The notes beneath the pieces were generated by a model. That model ran no database searches and was not told where the DNA came from. It saw nothing but the letters and a program-made list of their open reading frames with translations. Below are positions 25,310-34,546 of a DNA stretch of 64,000 nucleotides, in pieces (the first letter of the stretch is position 1; each line of letters begins with the position of its first letter). This DNA comes from Marinomonas spartinae. Lineage in GTDB: Bacteria > Pseudomonadota > Gammaproteobacteria > Pseudomonadales > Marinomonadaceae. The translations under genes were made by a program, and so were the position numbers. The stretch lies in the NCBI RefSeq assembly GCF_016461715.1, contig NZ_JAEMUI010000002.1:62001-126000 (forward strand). The letters run 5' to 3'.

Positions 25310-25825
25310 ATGTTTGCTCAAGTAGACAGTGCGCTTAAAGCCGCGATTACCACGGCCTTGGGCAGTCATGTGAAAGAGGTGGCGAGCCATCCGGGTCATT
25401 GGAGCAAGGATGTGGTGAACAGCATGTTGCTGAGTGCACCAGCGGTGTACACCAGTTTCACTAAGGGCAAGTTGTCCGATGTGAACAAGCTAAAAAGCCG
25501 CTGGACGCTGTATTTAATCACCCAGTATCCCGCAGGCGATGAGCAGTCGTCCGCGTATGCCTTGATAGTGCGTTTGCTGCAGGCTTTGCATGGCTTGGAG
25601 CTGGAGCAAGCGGATGGGCTGATGTTTAAGTCGGTGAAGAATCTGGCGCACTTGGCGGAGGATCAAACCGGTTATCAATGCCATGAGCTTGAGTTTAGTT
25701 TGCTGATGCCATGGCCAGATCAGGTAGCGCTCGACGATCTGGACGATTTTTTACGCTACCACGCCGATGAGACAACGCTCGATGGCAAGCAGGTCTTAAT
25801 CGCCGCTGACACCAAGGTCTTGTAG
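25310..25825 (+). CDS. Mu gp37-like protein (DUF1834)
   Basis: A 171-residue protein matching, as I recall it, the DUF1834/gp37 family that connects head and tail genes in Mu order. A helical N-terminus (LKAAITTALGSHVKEVASHPG) is followed by W-T-L-Y-L-I-T-Q-Y and AYALIVRLLQALHG. It may be a tail-terminator type protein. It is the first structural gene after the cargo, so the surviving tail module starts exactly here. I use ATG 25310 after GAGGG; a TTG directly before it is the alternative. Confidence 0.78.
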   Translation: MFAQVDSALKAAITTALGSHVKEVASHPGHWSKDVVNSMLLSAPAVYTSFTKGKLSDVNKLKSRWTLYLITQYPAGDEQSSAYALIVRLLQALHGLELEQADGLMFKSVKNLAHLAEDQTGYQCHELEFSLLMPWPDQVALDDLDDFLRYHADETTLDGKQVLIAADTKVL

Positions 25826-25900
25826 GTGGGACTTTCGTCCAACAGGCGACTGTCGGAATGACTTTCGATCCACCAGAGACATTTTAGCAAAGGAGCAAGT

Positions 25901-26071
25901 ATGCAAGCAAAAGCCGCCGTGACTGTTCGCCCTGCCAAAGGGCGTCAGGTACGCAAAGAGAACGGCCAGATCATACCGAAGGACGGTATCGATGTGGTGC
26001 TAACGAGCTATTACCGTCGTCGTATTAGCGACGGCGACCTTATCGCCATTCAATCTTTAGGAGACAAATAA
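25901..26071 (+). CDS. Mu gp38-like small protein (DUF2635)
   Basis: A 56-residue protein, MQAKAAVTVRPAKGR at the start and RRRISDGDL near the end, matching the DUF2635 family between gp37 and the sheath gene of Mu-like phages. AAGGAGCAAGT precedes the ATG, and the sheath gene follows after two bases. The 75-base gap before it has two imperfect GACTTTCG copies. Confidence 0.8.
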   Translation: MQAKAAVTVRPAKGRQVRKENGQIIPKDGIDVVLTSYYRRRISDGDLIAIQSLGDK

Positions 26072-26073
26072 TT

Positions 26074-27531
26074 ATGGCTATTTCTTTTGACAATATTCCC
26101 GCGACGCTACGCAATCCAGGGACGTACATTGAGTTCAATAACGAGCTGGCAGGCGCGTCGTCCACTATGTTCAAAGTGGCCATTGCCGGTCAGCGTTTGA
26201 ATACAGGCACACAAGCGGCGGGCATTCCGGTGCGTGTAACCGATCCGACTCAAGCAACGGCCTTATTTGGTCAAGGCTCGATGTTGGCGGGTCAATGTGC
26301 GGCGTTTTTGAATGCCAATACCGATACCGAAATGTGGGCGATTGCCCTAGACGACAACGCCAGCGGCACTGCAGCAGCGGGCTCGATTACCGTCGCAACC
26401 GCTCCGATTAGTGCGGGCACAGTGGCCCTGTATGTGGGTGGCACACGCTTAAGTGTGGGAGTAAGTGTCGGTGATTCGGTGGCAACCGTTGCCTCGTCCA
26501 TTGCGGCACAAATCAACGCGGCATTGGATCTGCCTTTTATGGCAAGCGCAGCGGATGCGGTGGTGACCGTTACGGCGCGTCACAAAGGCGAAGTCTTTAA
26601 TGGCTTGGATCTGCGCGCCAGCTTCTACGACGAAGCCATGCCGTCTGGTTTGACGCTTTCGTTTGCAAATCTATCTGGCGGTGCGGGTAACCCAGATGTG
26701 TCAGTGGCCCTGGATGCCATGGGTGATGAGTGGTTCAACTGGATGGTCTGTCCGTTCACGGATACCGCCAACCTGGTGTCTCTTGAGACGGAATTGGGCG
26801 ATCGCTTTGGCCCTATGCGTCAGATTGGTTGTCGTGCCTTTATTGCTTTTGCCGGCACTCATGGGGAAACCGGTACGTTTGGCTCAAAACGCAATAGCCC
26901 ACACGTAAGCTGCATGGCAACGGGCACTAGCCCAACGCCGACTTATTTGGTGTCGGCGATTAACGCGGCGGTGGCGGCGAAAGCCTTGGCGATTGATCCA
27001 GCACGACCACTGCAAACCTTGGTATTGAAAGGCATGTTGGCACCAAGTCGCCATCAGCGTTGGAGCCAAAGCGAGCGCAACTTGTTGTTGTTCGATGGTA
27101 TTTCCACCTTCACCGTGGGCAGCGATGGCACTTGTCGCATTGAGCGTCAAATCACCATGTATCAAAACAACGCCAGCGGCCTTAGCGACGCCAGCTATTT
27201 GGACATCTGTACACCAGAAACCTTGGAGCGCATTCGTTACGAACAGCGTTTGATGATTTCGCAACACTATCCACGTCATAAATTGGCGAGCGATGGCACG
27301 CAATATGGCGCGGGTCAGGCGATTGTTACGCCGCAGATTATTCGTGGTCAGCTGCTGTCTTTGTACCGCTCTATGGAACAAAAGGGCTGGGTTGAGGATT
27401 TTGATACCTACACGGAAAAACTCATTGTGGAACGCGATGCAGACGATGCGAACCGTCTGAACTGGCGCGATACACCGAACCTGGTGAACCAATTGCGTGT
27501 GAGTGCAGGCAAACAACAATTCATCATTTAA
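26074..27531 (+). CDS. Contractile tail sheath protein (gpL)
   Basis: A 485-residue sheath protein of the Mu gpL/PF04984 type. The opening ISFDNIPATLRNPGTYIEFNN is the family hallmark. The centre contains the variable outer domain, and the C-terminal domain contains RYEQRLMISQHYPRHKLASDG. It forms the contractile cylinder round the tube. GGAGACAAATAATT precedes the start. Normal length and intact. Confidence 0.92.
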   Translation: MAISFDNIPATLRNPGTYIEFNNELAGASSTMFKVAIAGQRLNTGTQAAGIPVRVTDPTQATALFGQGSMLAGQCAAFLNANTDTEMWAIALDDNASGTAAAGSITVATAPISAGTVALYVGGTRLSVGVSVGDSVATVASSIAAQINAALDLPFMASAADAVVTVTARHKGEVFNGLDLRASFYDEAMPSGLTLSFANLSGGAGNPDVSVALDAMGDEWFNWMVCPFTDTANLVSLETELGDRFGPMRQIGCRAFIAFAGTHGETGTFGSKRNSPHVSCMATGTSPTPTYLVSAINAAVAAKALAIDPARPLQTLVLKGMLAPSRHQRWSQSERNLLLFDGISTFTVGSDGTCRIERQITMYQNNASGLSDASYLDICTPETLERIRYEQRLMISQHYPRHKLASDGTQYGAGQAIVTPQIIRGQLLSLYRSMEQKGWVEDFDTYTEKLIVERDADDANRLNWRDTPNLVNQLRVSAGKQQFII

Positions 27532-27629
27532 CTCAGCGGGGCCTTTTCTACAAAGGAAAGGCTCACCGTTTTTAATCCGAGCGTTCAACAGAGCGCTTGA
27601 AACAATGCTTAACAAGTAGGAGCAAAGAC

Positions 27630-27986
27630 ATGGCTAAGGTCGCAAAGAAACTGTATTTCGATATTCCAACGATTGGACGCGTGAACTCGCTGTCTGGCGC
27701 AACGTTTAACCCAGGCGGCAGCAAGCGTGATGCCGTGATGGCCGACACCGGTGTGGCAGGCTTTACCGAGGAGCCAGTGGCCCCATCGTGTGAATTCAAA
27801 ATCGTTAATACCAGCGATATCGATCAAAACCTGTTGCGTAATTTGGTGGACGTGAATGTCACCGTACAAGACGACAACAACAAAGTGTGGGTCATCAACG
27901 GCGCTTGGATGACCGAGCCACCGGTGTTATCCGGCGGTGAATACAGCTGCAAAATGCAAGGCATCAGTGCGGATTTGGTGAAGTAA
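27630..27986 (+). CDS. Tail tube protein (gpM)
   Basis: A 118-residue inner tube protein of the Mu gpM family. Cues are the small size, its place right after the sheath, and the beta-rich chain with LNPGG-like FNPGGSKRDAV, the CEFKIV strand and WVINGAWMTEPPVLSGGEY near the C-terminus. The start at 27630 follows TAGGAGC; an in-frame ATG at 27597 lacks a site. Confidence 0.88.
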   Translation: MAKVAKKLYFDIPTIGRVNSLSGATFNPGGSKRDAVMADTGVAGFTEEPVAPSCEFKIVNTSDIDQNLLRNLVDVNVTVQDDNNKVWVINGAWMTEPPVLSGGEYSCKMQGISADLVK

Positions 27987-28081
27987 TCCCGATTCGTCGC
28001 CATTGGCACAGAGCAACACATAGCAAGGGTGGGCGCTTAGGCATAAGCGCCCCGTGAGACCATTGATTAGAGGAAATCATC

Positions 28082-28456
28082 ATGCATCAAGTCACGTTAG
28101 AAAAAGGCCTTATGGTCGGAGAAAAACAGCATCTTAAGGCCACTTTGCGGCCGTTATCAGCGGGGGACATCATCGCCGCCATGGAGGAATCCGAGCGAGT
28201 GATAATGGCCCCCAATGGGGAAGGCAAGTTTGAGCCCACTTTATTGCTGTCCAATGCCTTAATGGGCGTCAACACACTGCGTCGCCAAGTGGCCTCCCTT
28301 GGGGAGATCCAAGGGCCACTGGAAGTCGAGCAGTTCAAGCTGTTGTCGGATGTCGATTTGGACTTACTGCAAAAGGGCGTGACGGCGATGGACATGGCGA
28401 CCGCTAAGGCAATGGTTGAACGGGGGCGAGATGTCGCTACGGGCTCAGACGATTGA
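28082..28456 (+). CDS. Tail assembly chaperone (gp41)
   Basis: A 124-residue protein of the Mu gp41 type, between tube and tape measure. The family look is seen in the VTLEKGLMVGEKQHLKATLRPLSAGDIIAAMEES region and in the acidic L-S-D-V-D-L-D-L-L. Chaperones in this place are made in two forms through a programmed frameshift. The Mu-type slippery sequence GGGGGCGA is found at 28422-28429, near the end of the gene. Confidence 0.85.
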   Translation: MHQVTLEKGLMVGEKQHLKATLRPLSAGDIIAAMEESERVIMAPNGEGKFEPTLLLSNALMGVNTLRRQVASLGEIQGPLEVEQFKLLSDVDLDLLQKGVTAMDMATAKAMVERGRDVATGSDD

Positions 28457-28568
28457 GCGAGCTTTAGTGCTTTTCTCAACTCGACTCCCTTGGACTCGTA
28501 GCGATTTTCTTTCCATGACAGAGCGCCAGCTAGTGCGCCTGTCTAGCAATCTCAAAGGGATTAAGTAG
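28422..28568 (+). CDS. Frameshift extension of the tail chaperone
   Basis: Too short for usual gene calling. A -2 shift at GGGGGCGA (28422-28429) would join gp41 at R116 to a frame ending at the TAG at 28566-28568, giving a fusion of about 162 residues. The added part contains LPWTRSDFLSMTERQLVRL, like the W-S-x-x-x-L-x-x-M-T pattern of gpE/GT-type extensions. An ATG at 28431 could also give a free 45-residue product. Mu is known to use a -2 frameshift on the same octamer (from memory of the published tail-chaperone survey). Confidence 0.75.
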   Translation, partial: GGEMSLRAQTIERALVLFSTRLPWTRSDFLSMTERQLVRLSSNLKGIK

Positions 28569-28574
28569 GTATTT

Positions 28575-30083
28575 ATGAGCGATCTAAAGGCATCTCTTGC
28601 GATGGGGACAGCGGAGAACTTTGTACAGCGTGCCCAGCAGTATGCGGATGCGGTGTCAGCAATGGGCCAGCGAGGCAAGCAGGTAATGGGTGCCTTTAGC
28701 AGCTCGTTAGGGCAGGCATCGGCTTTTATTGAGCGTTTACAAGCGCAACTGGGTGAGCCCACAAAAAAAGACGACAAAACAGGGCAGGACGCGAGCGATA
28801 AGGCAGAAAATTCCCCGCTAGATAAGGTACTGGAACAAGCTGAAAGCCTCGTGAATGAGCTTTCCCATGCCGTGGATACAACGTCGACAGTGATCGACGG
28901 GGTGTCTAACGCCGCTGGTGAAGTCAACGAGTTTTCTTCGGCATCGGTATCGGCATGGCAAGCCATTACCAGCAATAAGTCGAAAACCAGTAGTGAATAC
29001 TGGAGTGGCGTATTTCAAAGCGTTAGCAACGCATACAAAGAAGGCAAAGACGTGGTGACTTCCGTGCAAACGGTGGTCGACACGTTATCAGGCAAGGCTT
29101 TGGATAAAGGTAAAGAGGCGAAGAAACCGACTGTCTCCACCTCCCCTTTATCCAAAGACGTCTTGGCAACGAACGCAGAAACAGCGTTAACAGAACATAG
29201 GCTTGCTGGTGGGGCGAATAACAAAGGGGCGACGCCAGCGGCGAATGTGCAGCGCGTCTTTGTGGTCAACATGCCGAAATCTGGGGCGTTCGCAGTACAG
29301 CGCGATCAAACCAATAACACCAGCGAGCCTTCTTGGCTAGACCAGATCAAAAGTGCCGTCGATATCGGCAAGGATCTGTTGGATCTAGGCAAGGGCATTA
29401 AAGACTTTCGTAATGGCGGCACAAAAGGCGAGTCCCTGTTGGACTTGAGTGATATCGCTGGCCTGAACGAGAACAGCGGCTCAAAAGCCCATGGTAAACC
29501 ACAGAGTTTGTTGCCGCATTTAGTGGAAAAAGTGGATGCGGATTTTGACAAGCCTGCGGTGCCTGCGAAGCGTTTTCAGCCATCGAAATGGATAAAGGGC
29601 ATTAAGGGCAATGGTGTTGTCAACGCCCTGGCGGGTTCAGCTGAGCTGGCGGAGGTGTGGAATAGCGATGCCAGCGTGAAGGAGAAGGTCAAGCAATCCG
29701 GCGGTGTGGTGGGCTCGGTCGTCGGGTCTGGCTTAGGTACTTGGGGCGGTGCAGCGGCAGGGGCCGCCATTGGCTCGGTGGTACCAGTGATTGGCACGGC
29801 GGTGGGTGGACTTATCGGTGGCGTTTTGGGCTCCATGGGCGGCGGTGCTGTTGGGGAATCCTTAGGCAGCCGTTTAACCAGCTGGTTCACCGGTGACGAT
29901 GAGGAGAAGGCGCCTAGCACAGCAAGTAAGCCCAACGCACAGGGGGCGGCAGATGCCGCGCTAGATAAAGTGCACGGAGAAATCAAAATCAGCGTGGAAG
30001 ACAAGCGTGTAACGGTGTCGTCGGTGACGGCCCATAACCTGAACTTGTCCATCGCAGGAAGTTCAATGGGAGGCCATCCATGA
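28575..30083 (+). CDS. Tail tape measure protein (gp42)
   Basis: A 502-residue tape measure. The N-terminus is helical (FVQRAQQYADAVSAMGQRGKQV), the middle is polar, and a glycine/alanine-rich hydrophobic section (about 395-440) with GSGLGTWGGAAAGAAIG and GGVLGSMGGGAVGESLG could cross the membrane. It is shorter than Mu gp42 (about 680). By the usual relation of about 0.15 nm per residue the tail would be near 75 nm; this is a rule of thumb only. It overlaps gpN by four bases. Confidence 0.85.
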   Translation: MSDLKASLAMGTAENFVQRAQQYADAVSAMGQRGKQVMGAFSSSLGQASAFIERLQAQLGEPTKKDDKTGQDASDKAENSPLDKVLEQAESLVNELSHAVDTTSTVIDGVSNAAGEVNEFSSASVSAWQAITSNKSKTSSEYWSGVFQSVSNAYKEGKDVVTSVQTVVDTLSGKALDKGKEAKKPTVSTSPLSKDVLATNAETALTEHRLAGGANNKGATPAANVQRVFVVNMPKSGAFAVQRDQTNNTSEPSWLDQIKSAVDIGKDLLDLGKGIKDFRNGGTKGESLLDLSDIAGLNENSGSKAHGKPQSLLPHLVEKVDADFDKPAVPAKRFQPSKWIKGIKGNGVVNALAGSAELAEVWNSDASVKEKVKQSGGVVGSVVGSGLGTWGGAAAGAAIGSVVPVIGTAVGGLIGGVLGSMGGGAVGESLGSRLTSWFTGDDEEKAPSTASKPNAQGAADAALDKVHGEIKISVEDKRVTVSSVTAHNLNLSIAGSSMGGHP

Positions 30084-31294
30084 CGTGGCGAGATCGATTA
30101 CAGCAAGGCACCTTTCGTGGTGTGCGCTTTTTTACCGAGCAGGCCAGCGGCCAAGCCGGTCGACGGGTGGCGGTACATGAGTACCCGCAACAGGACGTGT
30201 ATTTTGCGGAAGATTTAGGCAAAAAAGCCGAGTCTGAACGTTTGACTCTCTTTGTTGCAGGGCAGGACTACGACCTGGCGCGCAATCAATTGATGCAAGC
30301 CTTGAATAAGCCTGGGGCGGGTAAGTTGGTGCACCCCTATCTTGGCACCTTGATGATTCAGGTAACGGATTACGACTGGACCATCAGTACGCAACGGGGC
30401 GGATACTGCCAATTCACCGTGCAATATGTGCGGGCTGGGGCTTTATCTTTCCCTGTGTCGATCAGCAGCGCCAGTGTGTTAGCTAAGGCGATTGACCAAG
30501 CGTCGCAAACGGTACAAGCGGATTTTGCCAAGATGTTTAGCGTCGATAAAAACGCGTCTTTTGTGGAAGACGCAGCGCGGGATTTACTGCAGCAAGGCGC
30601 CACCTTACTGAGTCATTTAAACGGCCAAATGATGGGATTACTGACGCCGTTATCGCAGGTAGGGAGCAAGGTAGCGGACAAGATCGACGATTTTGTCGGC
30701 AAGCTGGACGACTATCTGACGAACCCAGAAGCACTGGCCAAAGGAGTGAGCGAAGTCGTGAGCACGGTGTTTGACGACATGGACGACATGAAAGCCGTGT
30801 TGTCTGGCTATCAAGAGACTTTGGACACCTTCGCGACGGATCTGACCAAGCAAGTGAATACCGTGACCATGACCTTTAATCGGCAACAGGAAGCCTTGAA
30901 CAAAGCGGCGTTGAATACCCTGTTTACGGCCAACGCGACCTTGTCCATGGCCCAGGCCATGGTCACGCAAACGGGCTTGTTTACCACCTTAAATGAGGCG
31001 CGTAAAACGCGGGATCTGGTGTTGGCACAAATCGACGATTTGATCGAAGTGGGCACGGATCAAGCCTACGAGGCGTGGGCGGATGTGCAAACCGCCATTA
31101 TGAAACGCATTGATGAGCTGGAGCCTAACTTAGCGACGGAAGCGACAACGCAATTAGAGCAATCCGTCCCTGCGTTGGTGATGGCTTACAACCTCTATGG
31201 GGATGCCCGTCGTGAGTTGGAGTTTATCCGCCGTAATGGATTACCCAACCCTTGTAGCGTGCCCGCTGGTGTGGACCTGGAGGTGCTGAAATGA
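30080..31294 (+). CDS. gpN-like tail protein (DNA circularisation N-domain)
   Basis: A 404-residue homologue of Mu gpN. The N-terminal 120 residues (W-R-D-R-L-Q-Q-G-T-F-R-G-V-R-F, then G-R-R-V-A-V-H-E-Y-P and HPYLGTLMIQV) are the phage 'DNA circulation' domain of PF07157 type, now seen as a tail or baseplate component. The rest is long helices. It overlaps both neighbours by four bases, so the whole tail operon is tightly coupled. Confidence 0.87.
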   Translation: MTWRDRLQQGTFRGVRFFTEQASGQAGRRVAVHEYPQQDVYFAEDLGKKAESERLTLFVAGQDYDLARNQLMQALNKPGAGKLVHPYLGTLMIQVTDYDWTISTQRGGYCQFTVQYVRAGALSFPVSISSASVLAKAIDQASQTVQADFAKMFSVDKNASFVEDAARDLLQQGATLLSHLNGQMMGLLTPLSQVGSKVADKIDDFVGKLDDYLTNPEALAKGVSEVVSTVFDDMDDMKAVLSGYQETLDTFATDLTKQVNTVTMTFNRQQEALNKAALNTLFTANATLSMAQAMVTQTGLFTTLNEARKTRDLVLAQIDDLIEVGTDQAYEAWADVQTAIMKRIDELEPNLATEATTQLEQSVPALVMAYNLYGDARRELEFIRRNGLPNPCSVPAGVDLEVLK

Positions 31295-32388
31295 ACGAAT
31301 TACAGCATGTGTTTGGTGGCAAGGAGGGCGCCACTGATCGATTGTTGGTGAGCATTGATAACAAGGTGCATCGCTTTTGGACGCAAGCCACCATTGCTCG
31401 CTCCATGGAGCGGGGGGCCCATTCGTTTGAGTTGTCCCTGACGGACAGCATGGAGGCCACTGGCCTAGGCGGCCACAGCGCGTCAGCCCGTGCTGTGCAA
31501 CCCGGTATGAGCGTCACCGTGTACGTCAACGATGAGCCCATCATTGCGGGTTATATCGACGATGTGAACGTCTCCTACTCCAGTAAGAGCCATCAACTGA
31601 ACGTGACGGGGCGCAGCAAAATCGGCGACTTGATCGATTGCACCACCGTGGGTAAGCAATTTCAGGTCGGACAAACTCTGGCGGGCATTGCTCGTCAATT
31701 ATGTGCGCCTTTTGGAATTGAGGTCAGCGTGGCAGACAGTGCCAAAGACGCCGCCAATGAAGTGTTCAAGAGTGATCAAATGTTGGATCTTGGGCAATCC
31801 ATTTGGGAATTTCTCGAAGGGTTAGCGCGTTTGAAAGCCGTGCTCCTGGTATCGGATTGGTCAGGGAATTTGCAGATTACCCGAGCGGGAGCGGACTTGG
31901 CCGAGGTGGCCTTGGTACTTGGAGAAAACATCCAAAGTGCTTCTGGCCACTTCAGTGCCCGTGGGGTGTTCAGCGAATACACGGTGACAGGGCAACAGAT
32001 GAAAACCCCATCGACGAATCAAGATGCCAAAGCCATTACCCAGAATCAGGCCAAGGTAACGGCAGCGGGGCGCTATCGTCCGTTTGCCTTGAGCGCCGAT
32101 GGACCAGCGGATGTGGCTGCCTGTGAAACACGGGCTAAGTGGCAGAAAAATGTGAATGAAAGCCGCGCCAAAACCATGACTTATACCGTGCAAGGCTGGC
32201 GACAAACACCGAATGGCACGCTTTGGGCACCCAATGCCTTGGTCTCGGTACAAGACCCTTGGATGGGCTGGGATGGGGAGCTGTTGATCACGGAAACCCG
32301 TTTGATGCTCAACGAAGGCGGCTCGACAACGGAGATTCATCTGTTGCCAAAAGGGGCGTTTGATCTCAAGCCCGTTAAGGGGAAGTAA
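31291..32388 (+). CDS. Baseplate hub protein (gpP, Mu gp44)
   Basis: A 365-residue hub protein of the Mu gp44/P2 gpD family. The first 120 residues have the hub fold pattern (SFELSLTDS, GMSVTVYVNDEPIIAGYIDDVNVSY-like strands, and LNVTGRSKIGDLIDC). The middle holds the L-A-x-I-A-R-x-L-C-A-P-F-G-I-x-V region, and W-x-P-N-A-L-V-S-V stands near the C-terminus. It links tube and spike. Confidence 0.88.
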   Translation: MNELQHVFGGKEGATDRLLVSIDNKVHRFWTQATIARSMERGAHSFELSLTDSMEATGLGGHSASARAVQPGMSVTVYVNDEPIIAGYIDDVNVSYSSKSHQLNVTGRSKIGDLIDCTTVGKQFQVGQTLAGIARQLCAPFGIEVSVADSAKDAANEVFKSDQMLDLGQSIWEFLEGLARLKAVLLVSDWSGNLQITRAGADLAEVALVLGENIQSASGHFSARGVFSEYTVTGQQMKTPSTNQDAKAITQNQAKVTAAGRYRPFALSADGPADVAACETRAKWQKNVNESRAKTMTYTVQGWRQTPNGTLWAPNALVSVQDPWMGWDGELLITETRLMLNEGGSTTEIHLLPKGAFDLKPVKGK

Positions 32389-32390
32389 GC

Positions 32391-33020
32391 ATGGATATGG
32401 TAAACAGTTTAGTTCGGAAAATCCGCCGTTTGGCGGGGCGTGCCTTGATTCGTCGAGTGCGATACGCCAATAAGATTCGCTACTTTCAAGTCCAGCAAGA
32501 GGGCGGCATGCCCCTCGACAATGTGGAGCATATGGAGCCCTTTGGTTTTACCTCGCATCCTTTGCCGAATGCGGAAGCCGTGGTGCTGGCCTTTAATGGC
32601 AATGGCTCCAACAGCGTCGCCATTATGGCGGGAGACCAGCGTTATCGCTTGGTGATCGACGAAGGGGAAGCGGCGGTTTACAACCACCATGGGGACAAGG
32701 TGCATCTGAAAAAAGACCGCACCATCAGCGTGGAAGCGGCCACTAAAGTGGAACTGGTGACGCCCCACACCCATATGACAGGCAAGTTGACCGTGGCTGA
32801 GACGATTGAGGCTCAAGGGCACATCACCTCGCAAGACAAAATCACCGCTGCGAGCGTGGTGCAAGGGGCCAGCTTTGTCAACGCCGCTGGCTCAGGAAGC
32901 ATGGGAGAAGACGGCACCATGCAGGTGAAAGAGGTGGTCGCCAACGGCATTAGCTTGAAAAAACATACCCATATGGACGCAGAAGGGCGTCCGACAAATC
33001 CCCCGACAGGAGGTTCGTAA
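32391..33020 (+). CDS. Central spike / baseplate assembly protein V (gp45)
   Basis: A 209-residue spike of the Mu gp45/P2 gpV type. The N-terminal OB-fold region includes RYFQVQQEGGMPLDNVEHMEPFG. The C-terminus is a beta-helix ending with an HxH motif (H192-T-H194, KKHTHMDAEG), which in Mu gp45 and P2 gpV binds an iron ion at the tip. A second H-T-H stands mid-chain (TPHTHMTGKL). An intact spike tip supports a puncturing machine that still works. Confidence 0.9.
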   Translation: MDMVNSLVRKIRRLAGRALIRRVRYANKIRYFQVQQEGGMPLDNVEHMEPFGFTSHPLPNAEAVVLAFNGNGSNSVAIMAGDQRYRLVIDEGEAAVYNHHGDKVHLKKDRTISVEAATKVELVTPHTHMTGKLTVAETIEAQGHITSQDKITAASVVQGASFVNAAGSGSMGEDGTMQVKEVVANGISLKKHTHMDAEGRPTNPPTGGS

Positions 33021-33487
33021 TGATGATTTCTTTAGCTTACAGCAATGAACTTGGCGGTTTAGACATCGTCCCCGCCACCGACGACGCGCTGACTTGGCTG
33101 GACAATGCAATTTCCATCTCGCTCTTTACCGATGCGCGAGCCAGTGACGATGATCTCTTGCCCGATGGCAGCCAAGACAAACGCGGCTACTGGGGCGATA
33201 TGGATTTGCCCGATAAGCAAAGCTTGGGCAGCAAGCTGTGGTTGTTGAGCCGTAGCAAGATTACCCAAGAAACGCTCAACGCCATGCACGATTACCTCAC
33301 CCAAGCGGTGCAGTGGCTGATCGACGAAGGGCACTTGCAGGCGATCAATATCAAAGTGGAGCGGGATAGGGCAACACAACAAGGGGTTGGGGTTCCGAAT
33401 CGAGTGAATTTTCGCTTGGATTGCCAACTAAATAATGGCGAGTGGGTGTCGGTTTTTAGAGCACACGACATAACAAATGGAGAGTAA
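33020..33487 (+). CDS. Baseplate wedge protein (gp46, GPW/gp25-like)
   Basis: A 155-residue protein in the gp46 place. It opens with SLAYSNELGGLDIVPA and includes A-I-S-I-S-L-F-T-D-A-R-A and L-P-D-G-S-Q-D-K-R-G-Y-W-G-D, typical of the Mu gp46 family. Its start overlaps the spike stop codon (TAATGATG). Confidence 0.85.
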   Translation: MMISLAYSNELGGLDIVPATDDALTWLDNAISISLFTDARASDDDLLPDGSQDKRGYWGDMDLPDKQSLGSKLWLLSRSKITQETLNAMHDYLTQAVQWLIDEGHLQAINIKVERDRATQQGVGVPNRVNFRLDCQLNNGEWVSVFRAHDITNGE

Positions 33488-33490
33488 AAG

Positions 33491-34546
33491 ATGGCTTTTT
33501 CACGCCCAACACGAACAACAATTCAAGCCCGTGTCGCCGCTGACATAGAGCGACACAGTGGTCAAAAAGCCACTCGCCGAGGGGATGTGTATTACCCATT
33601 GGCACAGGCGGTGGCCGGGGCAGCCCATGGTTTGCATGGGCACCTGCAATACAACGTCGACCAATTATTTGACGACACATGCGACGATGACAACTTGCTG
33701 CGCCGCGCCGCTGAGATGGGGATCTATCGAACCCATGCCTCTCGCGCGTCGGGCACGGCGACGATCACCGGGAATAACGGCGCCACCGTGCTGGTGGACA
33801 CCTTATTGCAAACCGACGACGAGGCGACCTATCGCGTCACCCAAGCGGCCACCATTGCCGATGGTCAAGCGGTACTTGCCTTGACGGCAGTCAATGCGGG
33901 CAGTACGGGCAACTTACCGGCAGGCAGTACATTGCGCTTTGTCAGTACCCAGTTGGATATCGACGTGGAGGCCTCCGTCATCAGCCTTACGGGCGGTAGC
34001 GATATGGAGGCTATCGATCGAGTGCGCAAGCGCCTAGCCGAACGCCGTAAAAACCCCAGCATGGGTGGCAATAAGGCGGATTACATCACCTGGACCTTAG
34101 CGGCCCATAACGATGTGACACGGGCCTGGTGTTATCCCCATGAATTGGGACTGGGGACGGTGACGGTGCGCTTTGTCACGGAGGATTTACCGTCGCCCGT
34201 GGCCAGTGAGGCACATCTTGCCGCGGTGAAGGCGTATATCGATGAAAAGCGCCCCGTCAGCATGAAACAGCTTTATGTCTTTCCGGTGATCGCGAAGCCT
34301 TTGGACATTCGTTTTACCACGGTTGCGCCGAACACCGCCGCTGTACGAGCTGCCATCATCGCTGAGTTAAAGGACTTACTTCGTCGTAAAGCCGAGCCTG
34401 GTGGCACCTTGTTTTTGAGCCAAATACGGGAAGCCATTTCCCTGGCCTCAGGGGAAGACAACCACGTGATTGACTTAACCCATGATGTCACCTGTGGCAC
34501 GGGTGAGTTTCTGGTATTAGGAGAGATCTCATGGGCAGCAGGCTAA
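33491..34546 (+). CDS. Baseplate protein J (gp47)
   Basis: A 351-residue wedge protein of the baseplate J family. It has F-S-R-P-T-R-T-T-I-Q-A-R-V at the start, ASRASGTATITGNNGATV in the middle, the GGSDMEAIDRVRKRLAERR segment and the AHNDVTRAWCYPHELGLGTV segment. AGAGTAAAAG precedes the ATG. It overlaps gp48 by 16 bases. Confidence 0.9.
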   Translation: MAFSRPTRTTIQARVAADIERHSGQKATRRGDVYYPLAQAVAGAAHGLHGHLQYNVDQLFDDTCDDDNLLRRAAEMGIYRTHASRASGTATITGNNGATVLVDTLLQTDDEATYRVTQAATIADGQAVLALTAVNAGSTGNLPAGSTLRFVSTQLDIDVEASVISLTGGSDMEAIDRVRKRLAERRKNPSMGGNKADYITWTLAAHNDVTRAWCYPHELGLGTVTVRFVTEDLPSPVASEAHLAAVKAYIDEKRPVSMKQLYVFPVIAKPLDIRFTTVAPNTAAVRAAIIAELKDLLRRKAEPGGTLFLSQIREAISLASGEDNHVIDLTHDVTCGTGEFLVLGEISWAAG

